Of a stretch of 64,000 nucleotides of DNA, positions 39,031 through 51,883 are shown in pieces. The stretch lies in contig JAOWCC010001501.1 of assembly GCA_030867875.1 (NCBI GenBank), forward strand, positions 25,789,036 to 25,853,035. The letters are read 5' to 3'. The notes under the pieces were generated by a model. The model worked only from the letters and a program-made list of their open reading frames with translations. It did not search any database and was not told the DNA's origin. Position 1 is the stretch's first letter; every line of letters begins with the position of its first letter. This stretch comes from Actinernus sp. WN-2022. Lineage: Eukaryota > Cnidaria > Anthozoa > Actiniaria > Actinernidae. Both the position numbers and the translations under genes were made by a program.

Positions 39031-39480
39031 CCGGGACCTATTTGCGGAGAATTAGCCTGGGAACCAGCCGACTCTTATCGATACCCACTCGCGAAAGAGT
39101 GGCTGGCGGAGAATTCGATGGTGGGAAAATAACAAATAACAAATTTAAATAAAAAGGGCACGCTCGTTTTTTTTGGAAATCCGGACGATAAACATGTTTT
39201 TTTTTATTTGGCCTGATACTGGATGGGTTTTGTGCCGGCACGAAAACTATATAACGAATAGGCCTTCTGTTCACACTTGTAACGCTGTTTCTGTGCGATT
39301 TTTGTGCCGGAGAAATCGGTTGCGTACCCTGGTTTGGTTTTCTCCGTTTCTTAGAGAGAGCTGCGAAGCAGTGATCAACGCCGCGGAGCGGCGATGAGAG
39401 AAGAGAGACCTCTAAAAAACAAGCAACCAATCACAACACACCTCCCACGTGATGTTTTGGTCTTGAGGTACTAGGAAAGG

Positions 39481-40494
39481 CAATCTCGTACCCAGACCCC
39501 ATTTGTTTCTTACTGCGCATGCTCGACGAAATAATAGGGCTCTGGAAGAATCCGATTTTTGTGTATTCTGATTGGCTGTTCTGAACAATGCAATTTTACC
39601 GGAAGTCAAACATAAAGTAATATATTTGGACAAATGCATTGAAAATTGGGGGGTATCTAAACGCTAAAAACCGTTGGATTTTACCTAAATGGTTGTCGAT
39701 CTCTTCAGGGATTCTTAGATATTTGCTTGCATCAGTATCGGGAGTTCAAATCACTTCAGCGGCAAACTCAAATCATTCGGTACATGAATTCGAAAATCGA
39801 ACCCAACCAACAGTAACAGTTGATATAGCCGAGGAATTTACCGTAACAGATAGGTAATACTACGCATTCCCATTTTAACAACATTGTTCGTAACAGAAGT
39901 GGCATTTTCCGATCTCTTAAACTTGTGAACTGGCACTGATCGCTTAAATATAAGCGTTTGTACCAGTGATGAGAATGCAACGAACTCCAGCCTTCAAGGA
40001 GCTAAAATACGAGAGAATGGCAAGTAAAAATGCCTTGACTTGCTTCTACGGTGTATTCAGTTGCTGTTTGTGTGGTCATCGGGCTCAGGTAAGGCGATTT
40101 CAGCGATCAGTTTTCGATCCCCATGACTTCACGTGTACTGGAATCTGTAATGTCTGATGAATCCACCGATACCGATGAAAATAAAGCCTGATGCATGAAA
40201 ATAAAGCCTTAAAATCCAAACTGAAAACGGTAGAAGGGTTGCCCTGACACTAGCAAGCAAAATATCACTATCAAAATACCGGGCGAACTTCCAAATCTAA
40301 ACCAAAACATAGGCCTGAGGCGCTGAGCGAGAATCGAACCCGAAGAAACGACTTCTCAGGTGACGTATGATAAGCATGCGCAGAGTTGCCGGAAGTCCGT
40401 GATTCGCGGACTTCCGGAATCGGATTCTTCCAGAGCCCTATTATTTCGTCGAGAATGCGCAGTAAGAAACAAATGGGGTCTGGGTACGAGATTG
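39481..40494. mobile_element. DNA element with 76-bp inverted ends
   Basis: 39481-39556 (CAATCTCGTACCCAGACCCC onward) is the reverse complement of 40419-40494 with about one or two changes. Internal frames have no recognisable domain. A 24-bp hairpin of GGAAGTCCG type precedes the right arm. Confidence 0.8.
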
Positions 40495-40936
40495 TAGGAA
40501 AGGAAAAGTGATATTTTGAATACGTCAGGCGTCGCGCGCAGAACGGAAACGATTTCTTCAACAACTGCCGCCCGGCCCGCTATTAGGGGTTTTCTCTCTC
40601 TTTTCTCCTCGCCGCTCCGTGCGCGGCTCGCTCAATATCGCCGCGCGGCTCTTCTCTCACGGATCCTGGTACGATCGAATCGGTTGTACATACCGCTCCG
40701 ATCTTGAAAGTGCCGAGTGTTATACTTTCATATATATCGGCTAGGTTTTTGTGCCGACTTACTCCGGCCATTTGACGAATTGTTCAAGCAAGCAACCGTG
40801 AACGACAATCCTGCTGGTGTACGTTGGATCAAACTAGTGATCTAATCGGCTATCAAATAAAAAATAACTATGAAGAAGCAAAGGCCGATACAACGTAGAA
40901 TTTTGAAATTAGTGGTACAATATTTCGGCTGGCCAC

Positions 40937-41349
40937 ACCACAGGAAACCCAAGCTCTGTTTGTGTTTTAAATTATAAGGGTTTGTATGAGATTTTTAACG
41001 AGTATTTGGTTGTATCCGTTAGGCCAGAAATACTGAAATAAAATCAATGAAAACTTACCTGGAGTCTTTATCTGTTCTTCATTGGGTTCTGTATGCAATT
41101 TCAGCGAATTCTGTTGAATTTTTACCCCTCGCCCTCTCCAACTAAGAAAGATGGCATCTTTCTTAGTTGGAGAGGGCGAGGGGTAAAAATTCAACAGAAT
41201 TCAATGAAGAACAGATAAAGACTCCTGGTAAGTTTTCATTGATTTTATTTCAGTATTTCTGGCCTAACGGATACAACCAAATACTCGTTAAAAATCTCAT
41301 ACAAACCCTTATACTTTAAAACACAAACAGAGCTTGGGTTTCCTGTGGT
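40937..41349. repeat. Large near-perfect palindrome
   Basis: The left arm 40937-41153 and right arm 41155-41349 are reverse complements around a single central base at 41154. The left arm has about 25 extra bases (41085-41111) not in the right arm. The 9-bp TGGTACAAT occurs at 40913-40921 and at 41346-41354, possibly a target duplication. Confidence 0.9.
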
Positions 41350-42938
41350 ACAATGAAGAAAATTTACATTGGCGTGTATTTTTGAACTTGATACTGAGCT
41401 GTCATAAAACAGATTACAATATGATAGATCGTGAAAAAATGTTAAGAAGGTGAAAACAGATATCTAGTATGACTCTTCCCGGATGTTAAGGCCATGAGGT
41501 TCGAGTGTTCTCGCCTGTGCGATTAAAAACGCTTCTCTGGCCTTACGTATAGAGTCTCTCTTAGAAAATATTTTTTCGTACGCGTGCCTGTTTACACCAT
41601 AACGGATAGGTTTTTGTGCCGGCACAATGAGAACCTATCCGGTATAGACGAAGTGTGGACATGGCCTAAGAGAGTACATATATATTGAATTTTCATATAA
41701 TTATATAGCTGAGCGAGGGTTATTCCTTAAAATGCGTGAGTTTATTGTCCACCATTTACATTAAATATCATTTAACTTTAGTATTTCCTTGCTTATTTCA
41801 AGGTAGTTTTCGGAGCAGTATTGGGTTAGATTATTTAGGGTAACTGAAGACCTTGTTCGGACGTCGGTAGAAAGAAAATGATGAGGTCATCGGCATTCAA
41901 TTTACTGCTTTACGTTAGGGTCGTCCTTGTTGATGGTATTTATGGCTAGAGGAAGATCGGGTAAGTCAGGAGGTAAGTATATGTTTTAAAATAAAATTGG
42001 AGCTAATGATTCCCCCTCGTGTAATGTCACGTGACGATCAGATCCGTGCAAAGCATTGTGGTAAAAAAAGACAATAGAAGTTATGCATTGTGGTAAAAAA
42101 GGAAATCGAGATTTGGACCAGCTTACAGATTAGAACTGTTACCTTGCTCGCTCGCAGTCAGGCTCGCTCGCTCCGGCAGCAAATATCGGACAGACAGACA
42201 GATTATTTTATTTGGAGCCTAAATAAATGTAGGTACACTAATTAGCCTTTTCTCCTTGTCTGCATTTAACATAAGTAGAAATATCGGCAATAGAAGGCCG
42301 GAATCGCTATTGGTTAAAATTAAGTGAGGATGAACTTAAGGTAAGGGCTCTTTCCACACCCCGTTTTGAAAAGTTCGTCATGTACAAATTTGCATTGTAT
42401 TTTCCCGCCTAATTTTTCGCAACGGTGGTTTCCATGGTAACGGTATCACTCGTAGGTTTAAGTTTTATTATTTTTACTTGAAAGCGCGAAGAAATTATTT
42501 TACCTCGTTTTCATGTTCAAGCCAAGCCTTAATACACTTGTGCGTGCATGCAACCCAACAATAGAGGGAAAACGTTCTAAAACAATTAACATTACGCCTA
42601 GTATGCGGATGGACGTTCCTGGTTATTGGCTCCTGTTTTATGCTCTGATGTTTCTTTGACGAAGGTACATTTTGATCACCTGTTTGATGGTGTAAACAAC
42701 TTTCAAGTTAGTTATTGTTCCACACTCGAGTCACACTCTTTCTTCATTCAGTGTATCAACCGGACATCAAAATGATCGTATTATACACGATCTGTGCACG
42801 TGATCATGCTAATTATATGACATATATTTAATACATCATCATATTCGTCTCACCTCCGCACGGTAAGAAGTAGGCTGGAAACAATGGTATCATAGCGAGG
42901 CCAATTGTCCCATAGATCGCGAAATTGGAGTCAGACAG

Positions 42939-42994
42939 CCTACGTGTAGCCATTAACCTACCCGAGGTTGGGTTAACAGCTACACGTAGGCTAG
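42939..42994. repeat. Hairpin AGCCTACGTGTAGC
   Basis: AGCCTACGTGTAGC and GCTACACGTAGGCT lie within 56 bases, with inner TTAACC/GGTTAA pairing too. Confidence 0.75.
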
Positions 42995-43325
42995 TCAGAC
43001 ATTTCTTAGTTTCTGTCAAACCGCATTGCATGTGGTGTTCTTAAAAAAAAATTTCCGTCATCGACTGTAAATTGTTCTCTTACTGTGACAAATTGGGATA
43101 ACTGGCATCGCTTTGATGCCTTTATGAATAAGGTGAAAGGCTGCATTATAGTTAATTTAATTTCGCGGTGTTTTTCCCCCCGTTGCATGGCACTACACAA
43201 CACACGCTATGACGTAGCTAGCGTCTAATACGCATGCTCACATCTTATTACCGGTAGAGTGGCAACCATGTACAGCTGTTTCGTCCTTGTTAGGACTCAT
43301 CAGCATGGCATAGCCCCCAAGACCG

Positions 43326-43437
43326 TCAGCCTCACTTTTTCCCCCCGCTCATTTGGTTTCGGATTGGGCTACCTGTGGCGGGCGGTCAAAAATGGGACAT
43401 GCGCGCCACAGGTAGCCCAATCCGAAAACAAATGAGC
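43326..43437. repeat. Inverted repeat of 30-35 bp arms
   Basis: CATTTGGTTTCGGATTGGGC followed by TACCTGTGGCG is matched by CGCCACAGGTAGCCCAATCC followed by GAAAACAAATG. Confidence 0.8.
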
Positions 43438-44232
43438 AAGAGCTGGAGCCGCCAGCAGGCTAGGTATTTGCTGATTCTAGTTTTACCATAAATAATAGCC
43501 GATCCCTAAAACAATCTGAACACTTTCAAGGCTTCAAATTAAAGCAACAGGTGTTTTTGGAAAGATGTTCCGAAATTAGTATAGAGCGCGCGTCTACCCG
43601 ATGGACCAGACATCATAGGGGTATTCAGGTCCAGACGGAAAGATTTCATGCTGGTGGAACTAACAGTTAAATAGATTCCCAGATGACTGTGAGTTTTTTT
43701 TTATTATTGACCCAAGTACAAAGGGGGTCATGTGATTCGTAAAAACAGCTATTGTTTGCCCAAACAAAACCCCGTAAAGTTTTATGGCCGACTGCCACGT
43801 CACTCACGTTAACATCTGCCGTAAAGTGTTTGTACTTTAGTTTTCTTTTTGAAATAAGGCCCCTTCTCTTAAAAAAAATCCTTAACGGGGCAACTTATGA
43901 AACTGATCCGGGGAGAACTGATAACTTGGTAAGTTGTGTTGAATTAAAAAGGGAAAAGAACACGTTCAATTTTTAAAATAATTAAGTCGTGTATAATTTC
44001 TCATCCGGGTATTTTCTTTTGTGGGCACCATCAGGGAACAATAACAAGCCATTTGAGTGCACGTCAGCTGATGACGGTAGCCACGCCCCTCAAGTCATGC
44101 GTACAATGATTGTAAATAACCTGGCGCATCAAGCGAGTTGAGGCTTTACATGCATAAGGAGGTCGACGTGGAGCAGAGCTAAAAGAAGAGGTGATCTTAT
44201 TTCTATTTGGAGTGGATAACATTGTGTAAAAT

Positions 44233-45504
44233 ATGCCACATACAAAAGCACATCGACAGAAAGCCAAGGCTGCAATGAACGGGGAAACAAACTCGGACCA
44301 GGAAGGAGCGAACGACGAGTTCCTCCCCTGTTGCCTACCGAAAGGTTGCACCCTCAAAACCTCCATCAAGCTATCCCAGGCTGTTCGCGTAATTTGCAAC
44401 TATGAAAACTGCACTCAGAGCAGCTTTATGCATGCCGAGTGCTTCGAGTTCTTCGAGGATGATATCCTGACTTATTTACGAGGAACTGGTCGAGCTAGAA
44501 GTTGGAGCGAGAAACAGAGACGGCAGAATATTTGGACTAAGAAAGGCTATGATCTAGCATTCAAGTGTTGTGCCTGTGCTTGTGGAAAGGGTCATTTACG
44601 AAAGGACTTAGATTTTTTTGCACCTGGAGAAACCGAGGAACAGCCACAACCTGCTATGAAGATAAAGCGCAAGAAAAAGAAGTCCAACGATAAACCAGCG
44701 ATTGGAAGTGGGGCGAGACCACGAAGAAGTTCGCAGTCTTCAGTTTGCAGTCAGTCCCCACCCGACCGCTCGCCGATTTCCCCACCCGTTCTCAGAACAC
44801 CAACAAAGAAAACAAAGTCGGATGAGCATTTCTTTGGCGAGTCGTTTCCAAGCTTGGACAGTATAGAACCGAATCCTATACCTACAAGTAACGGTAATTT
44901 AGCTCTAAACTTCTTAAAAAGGGCGGATTTTGATTCATTTTTAGCCGTTTTGCCAAAGCACAAAGTCAACCCTTGCCACATCAAAATGGAGGACGAAGGT
45001 AGCGACGATGGTCGCCACTTTGTATTGTCAAATCTTTCCTCCCAAATGACTACCTGTGTTAACTGCGTCTTATGTGGACGACAGCTTAGTGTTTTCGATA
45101 AATATCCTCTTATCGATGGTACATTTTTTCTAAGTCCTCGTCAACTTGCATCTTATTGTTTAGAAGTGTCTCAGAAAGGAAAGGCGCAATATTTGACTGC
45201 AGTTTGCATGCACTGTTTAGAAGGTATACCGAATGCAGTGAAATGCAAACTCTGTAACAAAGTCTGGGATGGCTCGACTCATCAACTAGGAACCTTGTAC
45301 ACTTACGACATTTTCGCCGCTTCGCCTTGTTGTCAACAAAGGGTCGCGTGTCAAGCTTGTGGAAAACCTGTAGTGAACCTGGAACAAGACAGTGATGTGC
45401 AGTTTTTTTCGGAATACTCGCAAGCGCTGAAATGTCCACATTGCGGAGTTGCCGACTATCACTGCATAAAACCTCTATCGTCTTTTGAAATTCCTTGTCG
45501 CTAG
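44233..45504 (+). CDS. HECA: Headcase protein homolog
   Basis: 423-aa uninterrupted frame. The headcase N-terminal domain is at about residues 31-125: CCLPKGC, VICNYENCTQSSFMHAECFE, RARSWSEKQRRQNIWTKKGY, DLAFKCCACACGKGHLRKDL. A Lys/Ser/Pro-rich disordered linker follows (about 135-215). The C-terminal domain is Cys/His-rich (YLTAVCMHCLEGIPNAVKC, LYTYDIFAASPCCQQRVACQ, ALKCPHCG). Headcase regulates cell-cycle re-entry of imaginal cells in insects; human HECA is linked to cell-cycle control. The vertebrate protein is somewhat longer. The coding region is a single exon here. The ATG follows GTAAAAT and is the first in frame. Possible polyadenylation signals AATAAA occur near 45682 and 46122. Confidence 0.93.
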   Translation: MPHTKAHRQKAKAAMNGETNSDQEGANDEFLPCCLPKGCTLKTSIKLSQAVRVICNYENCTQSSFMHAECFEFFEDDILTYLRGTGRARSWSEKQRRQNIWTKKGYDLAFKCCACACGKGHLRKDLDFFAPGETEEQPQPAMKIKRKKKKSNDKPAIGSGARPRRSSQSSVCSQSPPDRSPISPPVLRTPTKKTKSDEHFFGESFPSLDSIEPNPIPTSNGNLALNFLKRADFDSFLAVLPKHKVNPCHIKMEDEGSDDGRHFVLSNLSSQMTTCVNCVLCGRQLSVFDKYPLIDGTFFLSPRQLASYCLEVSQKGKAQYLTAVCMHCLEGIPNAVKCKLCNKVWDGSTHQLGTLYTYDIFAASPCCQQRVACQACGKPVVNLEQDSDVQFFSEYSQALKCPHCGVADYHCIKPLSSFEIPCR

Positions 45505-46261
45505 ACCCGCTAGAGGGTTTGCTAGGGTGGACGCTGAATGAAAGTAAGTTTACTGCAAAATCGAAACGCTCAGCCAACTACATGTAGTATAAACATAACA
45601 AAATGCATTCTAGAAACGGGGCCTATATCTCGGTCTGACCGCGCGCTAACGTACATGTGTGCGATCATTTCCAATCTCTGTTAATAAAAGTTCCAGTAGG
45701 AATCGATTACAATCATTTTTTGCAGTATTTCTGGACCTGAACAGCCCATCCCAGCCCAGCTGTTTTGCATGACCTGAATTAACTCTTTGCATTATTTATC
45801 GTTTTGAAAAACTCGAGCTAATAAAACTTGGTCCATTTTGATAGCAACGTCAGACACGAAGATTTTATTGTGTATACACCACGAGTAAGTATTTCGGTTT
45901 TGGTTTTGCAAAAGAAAAGTAAATTTGTAGTAGCAGCAACAGAGATTGATCATTTCTTGCTAAGTGAAAATGGCCCCTGCTTGCTCCGGGTCTTGAGTAT
46001 GATTACAATTTTTGCAAGTGAAAAACAGGAACGTTATGCTAATTAAGAGTGATACCTATAATGATTATTCCGATGTCTGAAGACTACAGTGATGAATACC
46101 GATGTGTTTACAGTTTGCTGAAATAAAATTCATATTAGTTTTGCATCGTACATGCAGGTACATAGAAACATGAAATCAAAGAAACTCGGATTGGTGCAAA
46201 CATTTTGAGTATAGAACCTTTTGGAATAGTGTCAGACATGTGGAAAAATGATTTTTCTTTG

Positions 46262-46512
46262 GGCCATCCCAATAAAATGTTTCATTTACCATTACCCTCT
46301 GACTCGTGATGGTGAGTTGGTTAGTAAAAAGGAGTGTTAAAGTCTGCTACATTTTCCTCTACTGTAGTTGTGGATTAACAATTTGCATGAGAATGGCAAG
46401 AAACTAAAACAGAGAGAGCTAGGTTGGTCTTCAACCATTTTTTTTTTGCTTTTCCAAAAAGAAAAATGGGTCAGTTGGGCAATGGTAAGCAAAACATTTT
46501 ATTAGGATGGCC
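46262..46512. mobile_element. MITE, intact form of the element at 13755-17280
   Basis: GGCCATCCCAATAAAATGTT at the left and AACATTTTATTAGGATGGCC at the right are inverted ends. The internal sequence (CTCGTGATGGTGAGTTGG, TTGTGGATTAACAATTTGCA) matches the interrupted copy in CCT8 intron 1. Confidence 0.8.
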
Positions 46513-48189
46513 TTGGGAGGAGGGGGGTAAGAGGCAGCACACATGCACATAGGCATGACTACACTGCAGTTGCTGCTTTGTCCATTTGCTTTGGAAGAGG
46601 TGCAATCACTGACACATCCTAAAATTTGGTTTCATTGAGTCTGGTGGCAAATGAGAACTGTACTGGTCATTTCTGAAATGTTTCATTATATTAGTTTAGT
46701 TACTCTTCTTTTTCTGTCTTAGTTGTTCCACACACAAGAATGCTGCATTGGTGTCGTGAGCCGGGTTTCTTTATTGGACAGCTGATAGGAATGCTCAGCA
46801 CTTCTGTAAGGGGTCAAAATTCTCACCTCCATTCCTTTTAGGTGTCCCATTTTTTTTATATTGCCAGGTACCTCTAGCCATTTAAAAACAACACTGGTAC
46901 TTTGTACCCTTTGGGGAACAAAACAGATTGATTCTTCAGGGGTCCATTTAATATCCTGAAGAGCATCTCCCTTAGTTTTGCAAGTGTCATTGTACAGTTT
47001 GTAAGTATTTGTCTTGACTGATTTATTTTTTTGTACAGCTTTGTTTTGTATAAGTTTGAAAGGGAACTCTTTCTTTTTTTATTGTTAGCAGTAAATTACC
47101 TCAAGTGGCTCAGCCAAAAAAATTATCCTACAATAATCGAGTTTTGAAAATATTCATATCAGTGGCTTTTCCCAAGGAAATGCTGAACTTGTTATACAAA
47201 TGCAGAAGTTCAAATACCTTTATGACTGAATTTATTGTAGCTTACTCCAGTACCTTCATGTATCAGTAACTGTTTAGTCGAAACCAAAGAGTGTTCTACA
47301 TGTATTACAAATCCTGCAATCTGATTGGCTTAGCTTAGTACTGACTATCCGACTACTCTGTAATAGATAGTTGGGAAAAAGCAGGCAAAACAATGGCCAC
47401 TACCATAAGTCATCAAATTATAAGACTTGTTTCAGTTTAAGATTGAACAACTATTTGGTTTCTACTAAAATAATTAGCTTGCTCTCAGATTCTATGGCTG
47501 ATAGTTGACAAGATCAACTATCAGCTGATAGAAACTTCGAACTCAGAGTCTAATAAAAATATTGTTAAATATGCCATATTACTATGCACCATTAAAGTTA
47601 TGTTATTGTTCAGTCCTTTTAAAAGGCTGCACAAAGGTGGTTTGGGCTGTGTATTTAGCCATTAATTTTGGTATGTTATCCCATTCACGTTGCACAAGTT
47701 TGGTATATACTGAGATACTACAATGGACATGTAAATGTATGTACAGCACGTTATCTTCTAATTTGTTACATTTACATCAGTTAGTGCCACTAACCCCATT
47801 TTGTTTTATTTCTTCATATAAATTCTTAATATTTAGAGTAATTTGTATTTGCCCAGGCTCTTATCACAACCGAGCCACATTACACTAATATTATTACCAT
47901 AGAAGCATTGCATGGCCAAGTACCTCGTGCATTGTGTGAGACATAAGATCAAGAATCCATAACAATAGAACTTTAATACAAGTGTTGGTGAACAATGGCT
48001 TTTTCTTGATCTTGTGTCGCTTTACCAAGACCTCAAACTGCACATTCGTGATACAAAATGCGCAGGACTTTAATCACAATTTAAAAATCTGGAACAATTA
48101 TTATACTGATTAACATTTTTCTTTTTCTGTCATCCTCAATTTTCATCTAGAGTTCGAAAATAAATACAACTAAAATGGGTTTAGGGGCA

Positions 48190-48345
48190 CTAAGTAGTGG
48201 TTTTACTAAACCAGTGAAACAATCTAATAGTTGGTATAATTTTATAATAATAAAATAGAAACAAAAGGAAACAATAAAATTAGCATCTAATAGTGTCTTA
48301 GTATTAGACAGTTTAATATCTGTTTCACAGGTTAAGTAAAATCAC
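48190..48345. mobile_element. MITE with GTGAAACA/TGTTTCAC ends (copy 1)
   Basis: Left GTTTTACTAAACCAGTGAAACA and right CTGTTTCACAGGTTAAG with AAAATCACT are imperfect inverted ends. A related copy is at 49636-49782. Confidence 0.55.
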
Positions 48346-48539
48346 TCTAACACCAGATCATGGTTAAAATTATGGAAATGTATGAAAGGCACAGTCAGTA
48401 CTTCGTACATGAACAATCACTAGCATACCAAAGATGGCAGATGTATCCATTTGACCACAATTCCTTGTGAACCTAACATGGTCAAAATGATACGTAGAAA
48501 TCATCTATTCTCTTCAATAACTGGATTGGCAACAGCATT

Positions 48540-48676
48540 TGAAGGGCTGTGTGAAAAAAGGGTGTAAGTGACTCTTGATCACATTCTAAATTCTCCTTCG
48601 ATTTAACAGCTACACATAGGGAGAATTTAGAACGTGACCAAGAATCACTTACGCCCTTTTTGCACACAGCCCTTCA
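48540..48676. mobile_element. MITE, CTAAATTCTCC family (copy 2)
   Basis: The longest copy: GAAGGGCTGTGTGAAAAAAG at the left mirrors CTTTTTGCACACAGCCCTTC (approximately) at the right, around AAATTCTCC/GGAGAATTT. Confidence 0.75.
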
Positions 48677-49635
48677 TTTGTACTTGCTTGTTTTTATGAT
48701 TTAAAGAGGCTATGTCATGGTACTGCACATGTATCGAGTAATCGCTCGTTTAGCAATCAAATGACACCGTAATATTTTCCTAAGATCTAAAGTTCATTTT
48801 AGGCACATACTCTACTTCTGTTCCCATCTGAAATCTATGTAGTTGAGCACATTGGAACGTTGAATAAGCCACTTGTTTTTTGTTTAAAGCATATAATATT
48901 GCAGTCACCATCTATGAAAATTGTCGTCAGTGTGAATTATTACCTATAGTAGCAGACAATGCTGCAAACTTTCATTTATTTCCAGTGGCCACCTATCTAC
49001 CAAAAACAATGGTGATTACTTGTGGTTCATCAAAAATGCTTAATTGCAAGTAAAGTGACTGCTTTGAGCACTGAATAGCATATGGTCTTCAATACCCCAC
49101 TCACACCAACTGAACCAGTTTAATTAAACTGCATGAGTTTACTAGCCCTAATCTGTATCGTTATACAGGGTTCAAACTTACTTCGAACAGTTTCTTTAAT
49201 TCAGAAAGGTCCGTTTGAGACTGGTTTAGAACCAGCGAGTGCACAGTGTGAATGACTTGTTTTACTAAACGGCTTTTAAACATGTTTAAGCTTTGGAGAA
49301 ATGGGGTATAAGTCTGGCCTTCAATCTATTTTGTGATCTGCATGAAATTGATGTACATGTACGAAGGCTAAGGCCCAGTTAATCCAGTACTTGGGATTCA
49401 GGTATATAATTTCAGGATGCTTGGCTTCTATGTTGTAAGGGAAGGCATCGGTTTATCATTTATTTATTTCAAACTTTTTGTGCATATTCTGTATAGTCGT
49501 TTCATTCAGTAACTATATATATGTATATTATAAAAATTATATATGTAGTAATTTTGTATTAATTTAAAAGCCATTCCTACAATAATTATGCGAGAGGATG
49601 ATAATTTGTGTGTGTAAATGTTATTGGATCTGTAG

Positions 49636-49782
49636 TAGAGTGATTGCAGATAACCCGTGAAACAATTAGTAGACTAATAAACAGTAGGACACTAATTCCG
49701 TTGTTTTCTTTTGTTTTATTCAGTGTGATGCTGACTACTACTAGATTTTGTTTCACGGGTTTAGTGGAATCACTAAGAATGT
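49636..49782. mobile_element. MITE with CCCGTGAAACA/TGTTTCACGGG ends (copy 2)
   Basis: AACCCGTGAAACAATTAGTA and its mirrored right part (TACTAGATTTTGTTTCACGG) are inverted. It is related to 48190-48345. Confidence 0.65.
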
Positions 49783-51074
49783 TTTTGCTAAAAAGTACAC
49801 AAGTACAGGTTGGGTTAATAATGACTGGTAACTTTTTATGTTGATTGCACTGTTAATAATAATTAGTATGTTGTAAGAAAACTTCAGAAATAAATAAACA
49901 ACATTCAGTATTGGAAAGTGTTTTATTTTACATCACAGCTGACAGTTCTATGGGTTGCTTTGCAGTTAATATTGGGGAACGACCTTAGAATTCGTAGAAA
50001 GAATAATTATTAAAGTGCCTATAAGTACATTTTTTTCATAATTAAGATCGATTCGACATGTACAAAATGCAGAGATGGATTCAGAATTGGCAAAAGGTTT
50101 TAATTGGAAGTTAAATAGGGCCATTTTAGTTCCCAACTCCTGTGCCAAACCCAATTATTTCTTGTGCTCCACTTCGAAGAAAAGAAAATCTGAAAACTTC
50201 CTCGCAACCTCTGCTATGTACAGATGGCACAAGTCATAATTTGTGACGTCACGATTGGGTACTGTACAGGCTGGAATAATTAGCTTTTCCATGTACCCGG
50301 CATTGAAAAGCTGGACTACTGACTATTGTTTTCGTTGTGCTGGAGGTGTAATTGTTCGTTCTTGATATTTTTGATTTATATGTAAAGGTTATATACTGCT
50401 ACTGAGGTGTTAACAAGATTATCAACCCGAGGTGAAGTCTTTATATATATACTCGGTGGTGAAGTTTCCTAAAAAACTGAATCTCCAGGTTGGTAAGTAG
50501 GTTATCAACCTCATTAATTTTTGATAACTTAGTTAAAGACAGTTAGAGAACAAGTATATATTAAGTAGAACAAGTATATATTAAGTAGAAATTTGAATGG
50601 AGCTGCCACAAAAATAAAATTACATTATGGCATAAGTTGTGCATTAAGTTTGACACATGAGAAGTCGAGCAGTGTTGAATCAACGTTGCATAAGGCAACA
50701 GCATTTGTGAAACCCAATTCATCTGCCACACCGAATTCAAATGTCAACCTAATAAACCGATTCATGACTAATGCCCTTCTGCCACTGACACTTAATCTAT
50801 CTATCACATGTGGCACAGTCTGAAATGGGCATTACTGCATGTTAAAGTCCAATGACTCTATTTCCACAAATCCGACCCCCCCCCCCTCCAATCCCTGGAT
50901 GATGTCTACAGCCTATAGCATTTTACCCCCTGGTAAATGATTTTAGAGCTTTTAACCCCCAGAAAAAAGTAATAACTTAAGCTACTGGTAATCAATCCAC
51001 TAAGTCCTTAACCATCAGTTCACATTTTAATGAAAAGCCTAAGCTATAAATATACAAGAAAATGTGGTGTGCCA

Positions 51075-51145
51075 CATAACAGGCTGAGCAGTTAACATGG
51101 CAGACTCATAATCCAGGAACCTTGAGTTCAACCACATTTGTAAAC
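51075..51145 (+). repeat. tRNA-derived SINE-like fragment
   Basis: GCTGAGCAGTTAACATGGC (box A-like) and GAGTTCAACCA (box B-like) at tRNA-like spacing, without a complete tRNA fold. Confidence 0.4.
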
Positions 51146-51883
51146 AGCCAGTCAATTTGCCTTGATCCTCATCAACGGGATTCTTATTGTCTTGAGTTAA
51201 ACACAGCCACATTATGCACCAGCTTGTGCTGCAGTTAAATGCACCATGTAATAAGTGTTGTTATTATTTATATTTATTTATTATTATTATACCATGGTAG
51301 CCTCGGATTATTTTGTTCTCTGAGGCACATTTTAATAAACCACTAATTTTCCCTGATGGGAGGGATATATAGAAATACATTGTATGCATTGTCTTGAGGG
51401 AAATTTTGAGACAATGCATATTTCTAAATTTCCCATGCATGCGTAATGAGGGAAAATTAGAAGAGAATGCAGGCTGGAAGTGAGAGGGTCAAAAGCATCA
51501 ACTCCTGCTCCCCTCTGGCACAACTAGCCCTGCGTATTACTAGGATATGGGGTTCCTTTAAATTCCGGTTGCATGAAAATGAGGCTATTGAGATGTAATT
51601 GGAAGTACTTGACTATATGAAGAAACCATACATGTATATTATGCAAAGGTTCTGTTAACCAATTGAAAGCAAAAGCTGAATTGCTAAATAAATGTAGGTA
51701 TGATATTTCATGTGGTAAAAATGTTGGGTCAACAGTTTCTTCCTGAGTGCAGTGTACATGTTAATTAAGTCAACAGTTTGATATCTAGACTTACTTTTAT
51801 ATAAATTTATAAAAGAGGAATCTTTTCCAGCTAATTAGAATTAATGAAATGTGTATATTACTGTGTGATGTCACTCTAACCGT

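Larger units (their letters stand above)
39031..44232. other. Intergenic region between Polinton insertion and HECA
   Basis: About 5 kb without convincing exons. It holds the element at 39481-40494, the palindrome at 40937-41349, repeated GTGCCGGCAC-type sequences (39229, 41608), hairpins at 42939-42994 and 43326-43437 and, next to HECA, presumably its promoter and 5' UTR. I found no CpG-island-like or TATA signal that I could defend. Confidence 0.5.

Noticed and set aside
44064..44399. 111-aa minus-strand ORF over the HECA start
   Set aside because: Antisense of HECA coding sequence without similarity to a family.
50593..50823. 76-aa plus-strand ORF
   Set aside because: No motif, AT-rich intergenic context, overlaps an equally long minus-strand frame.
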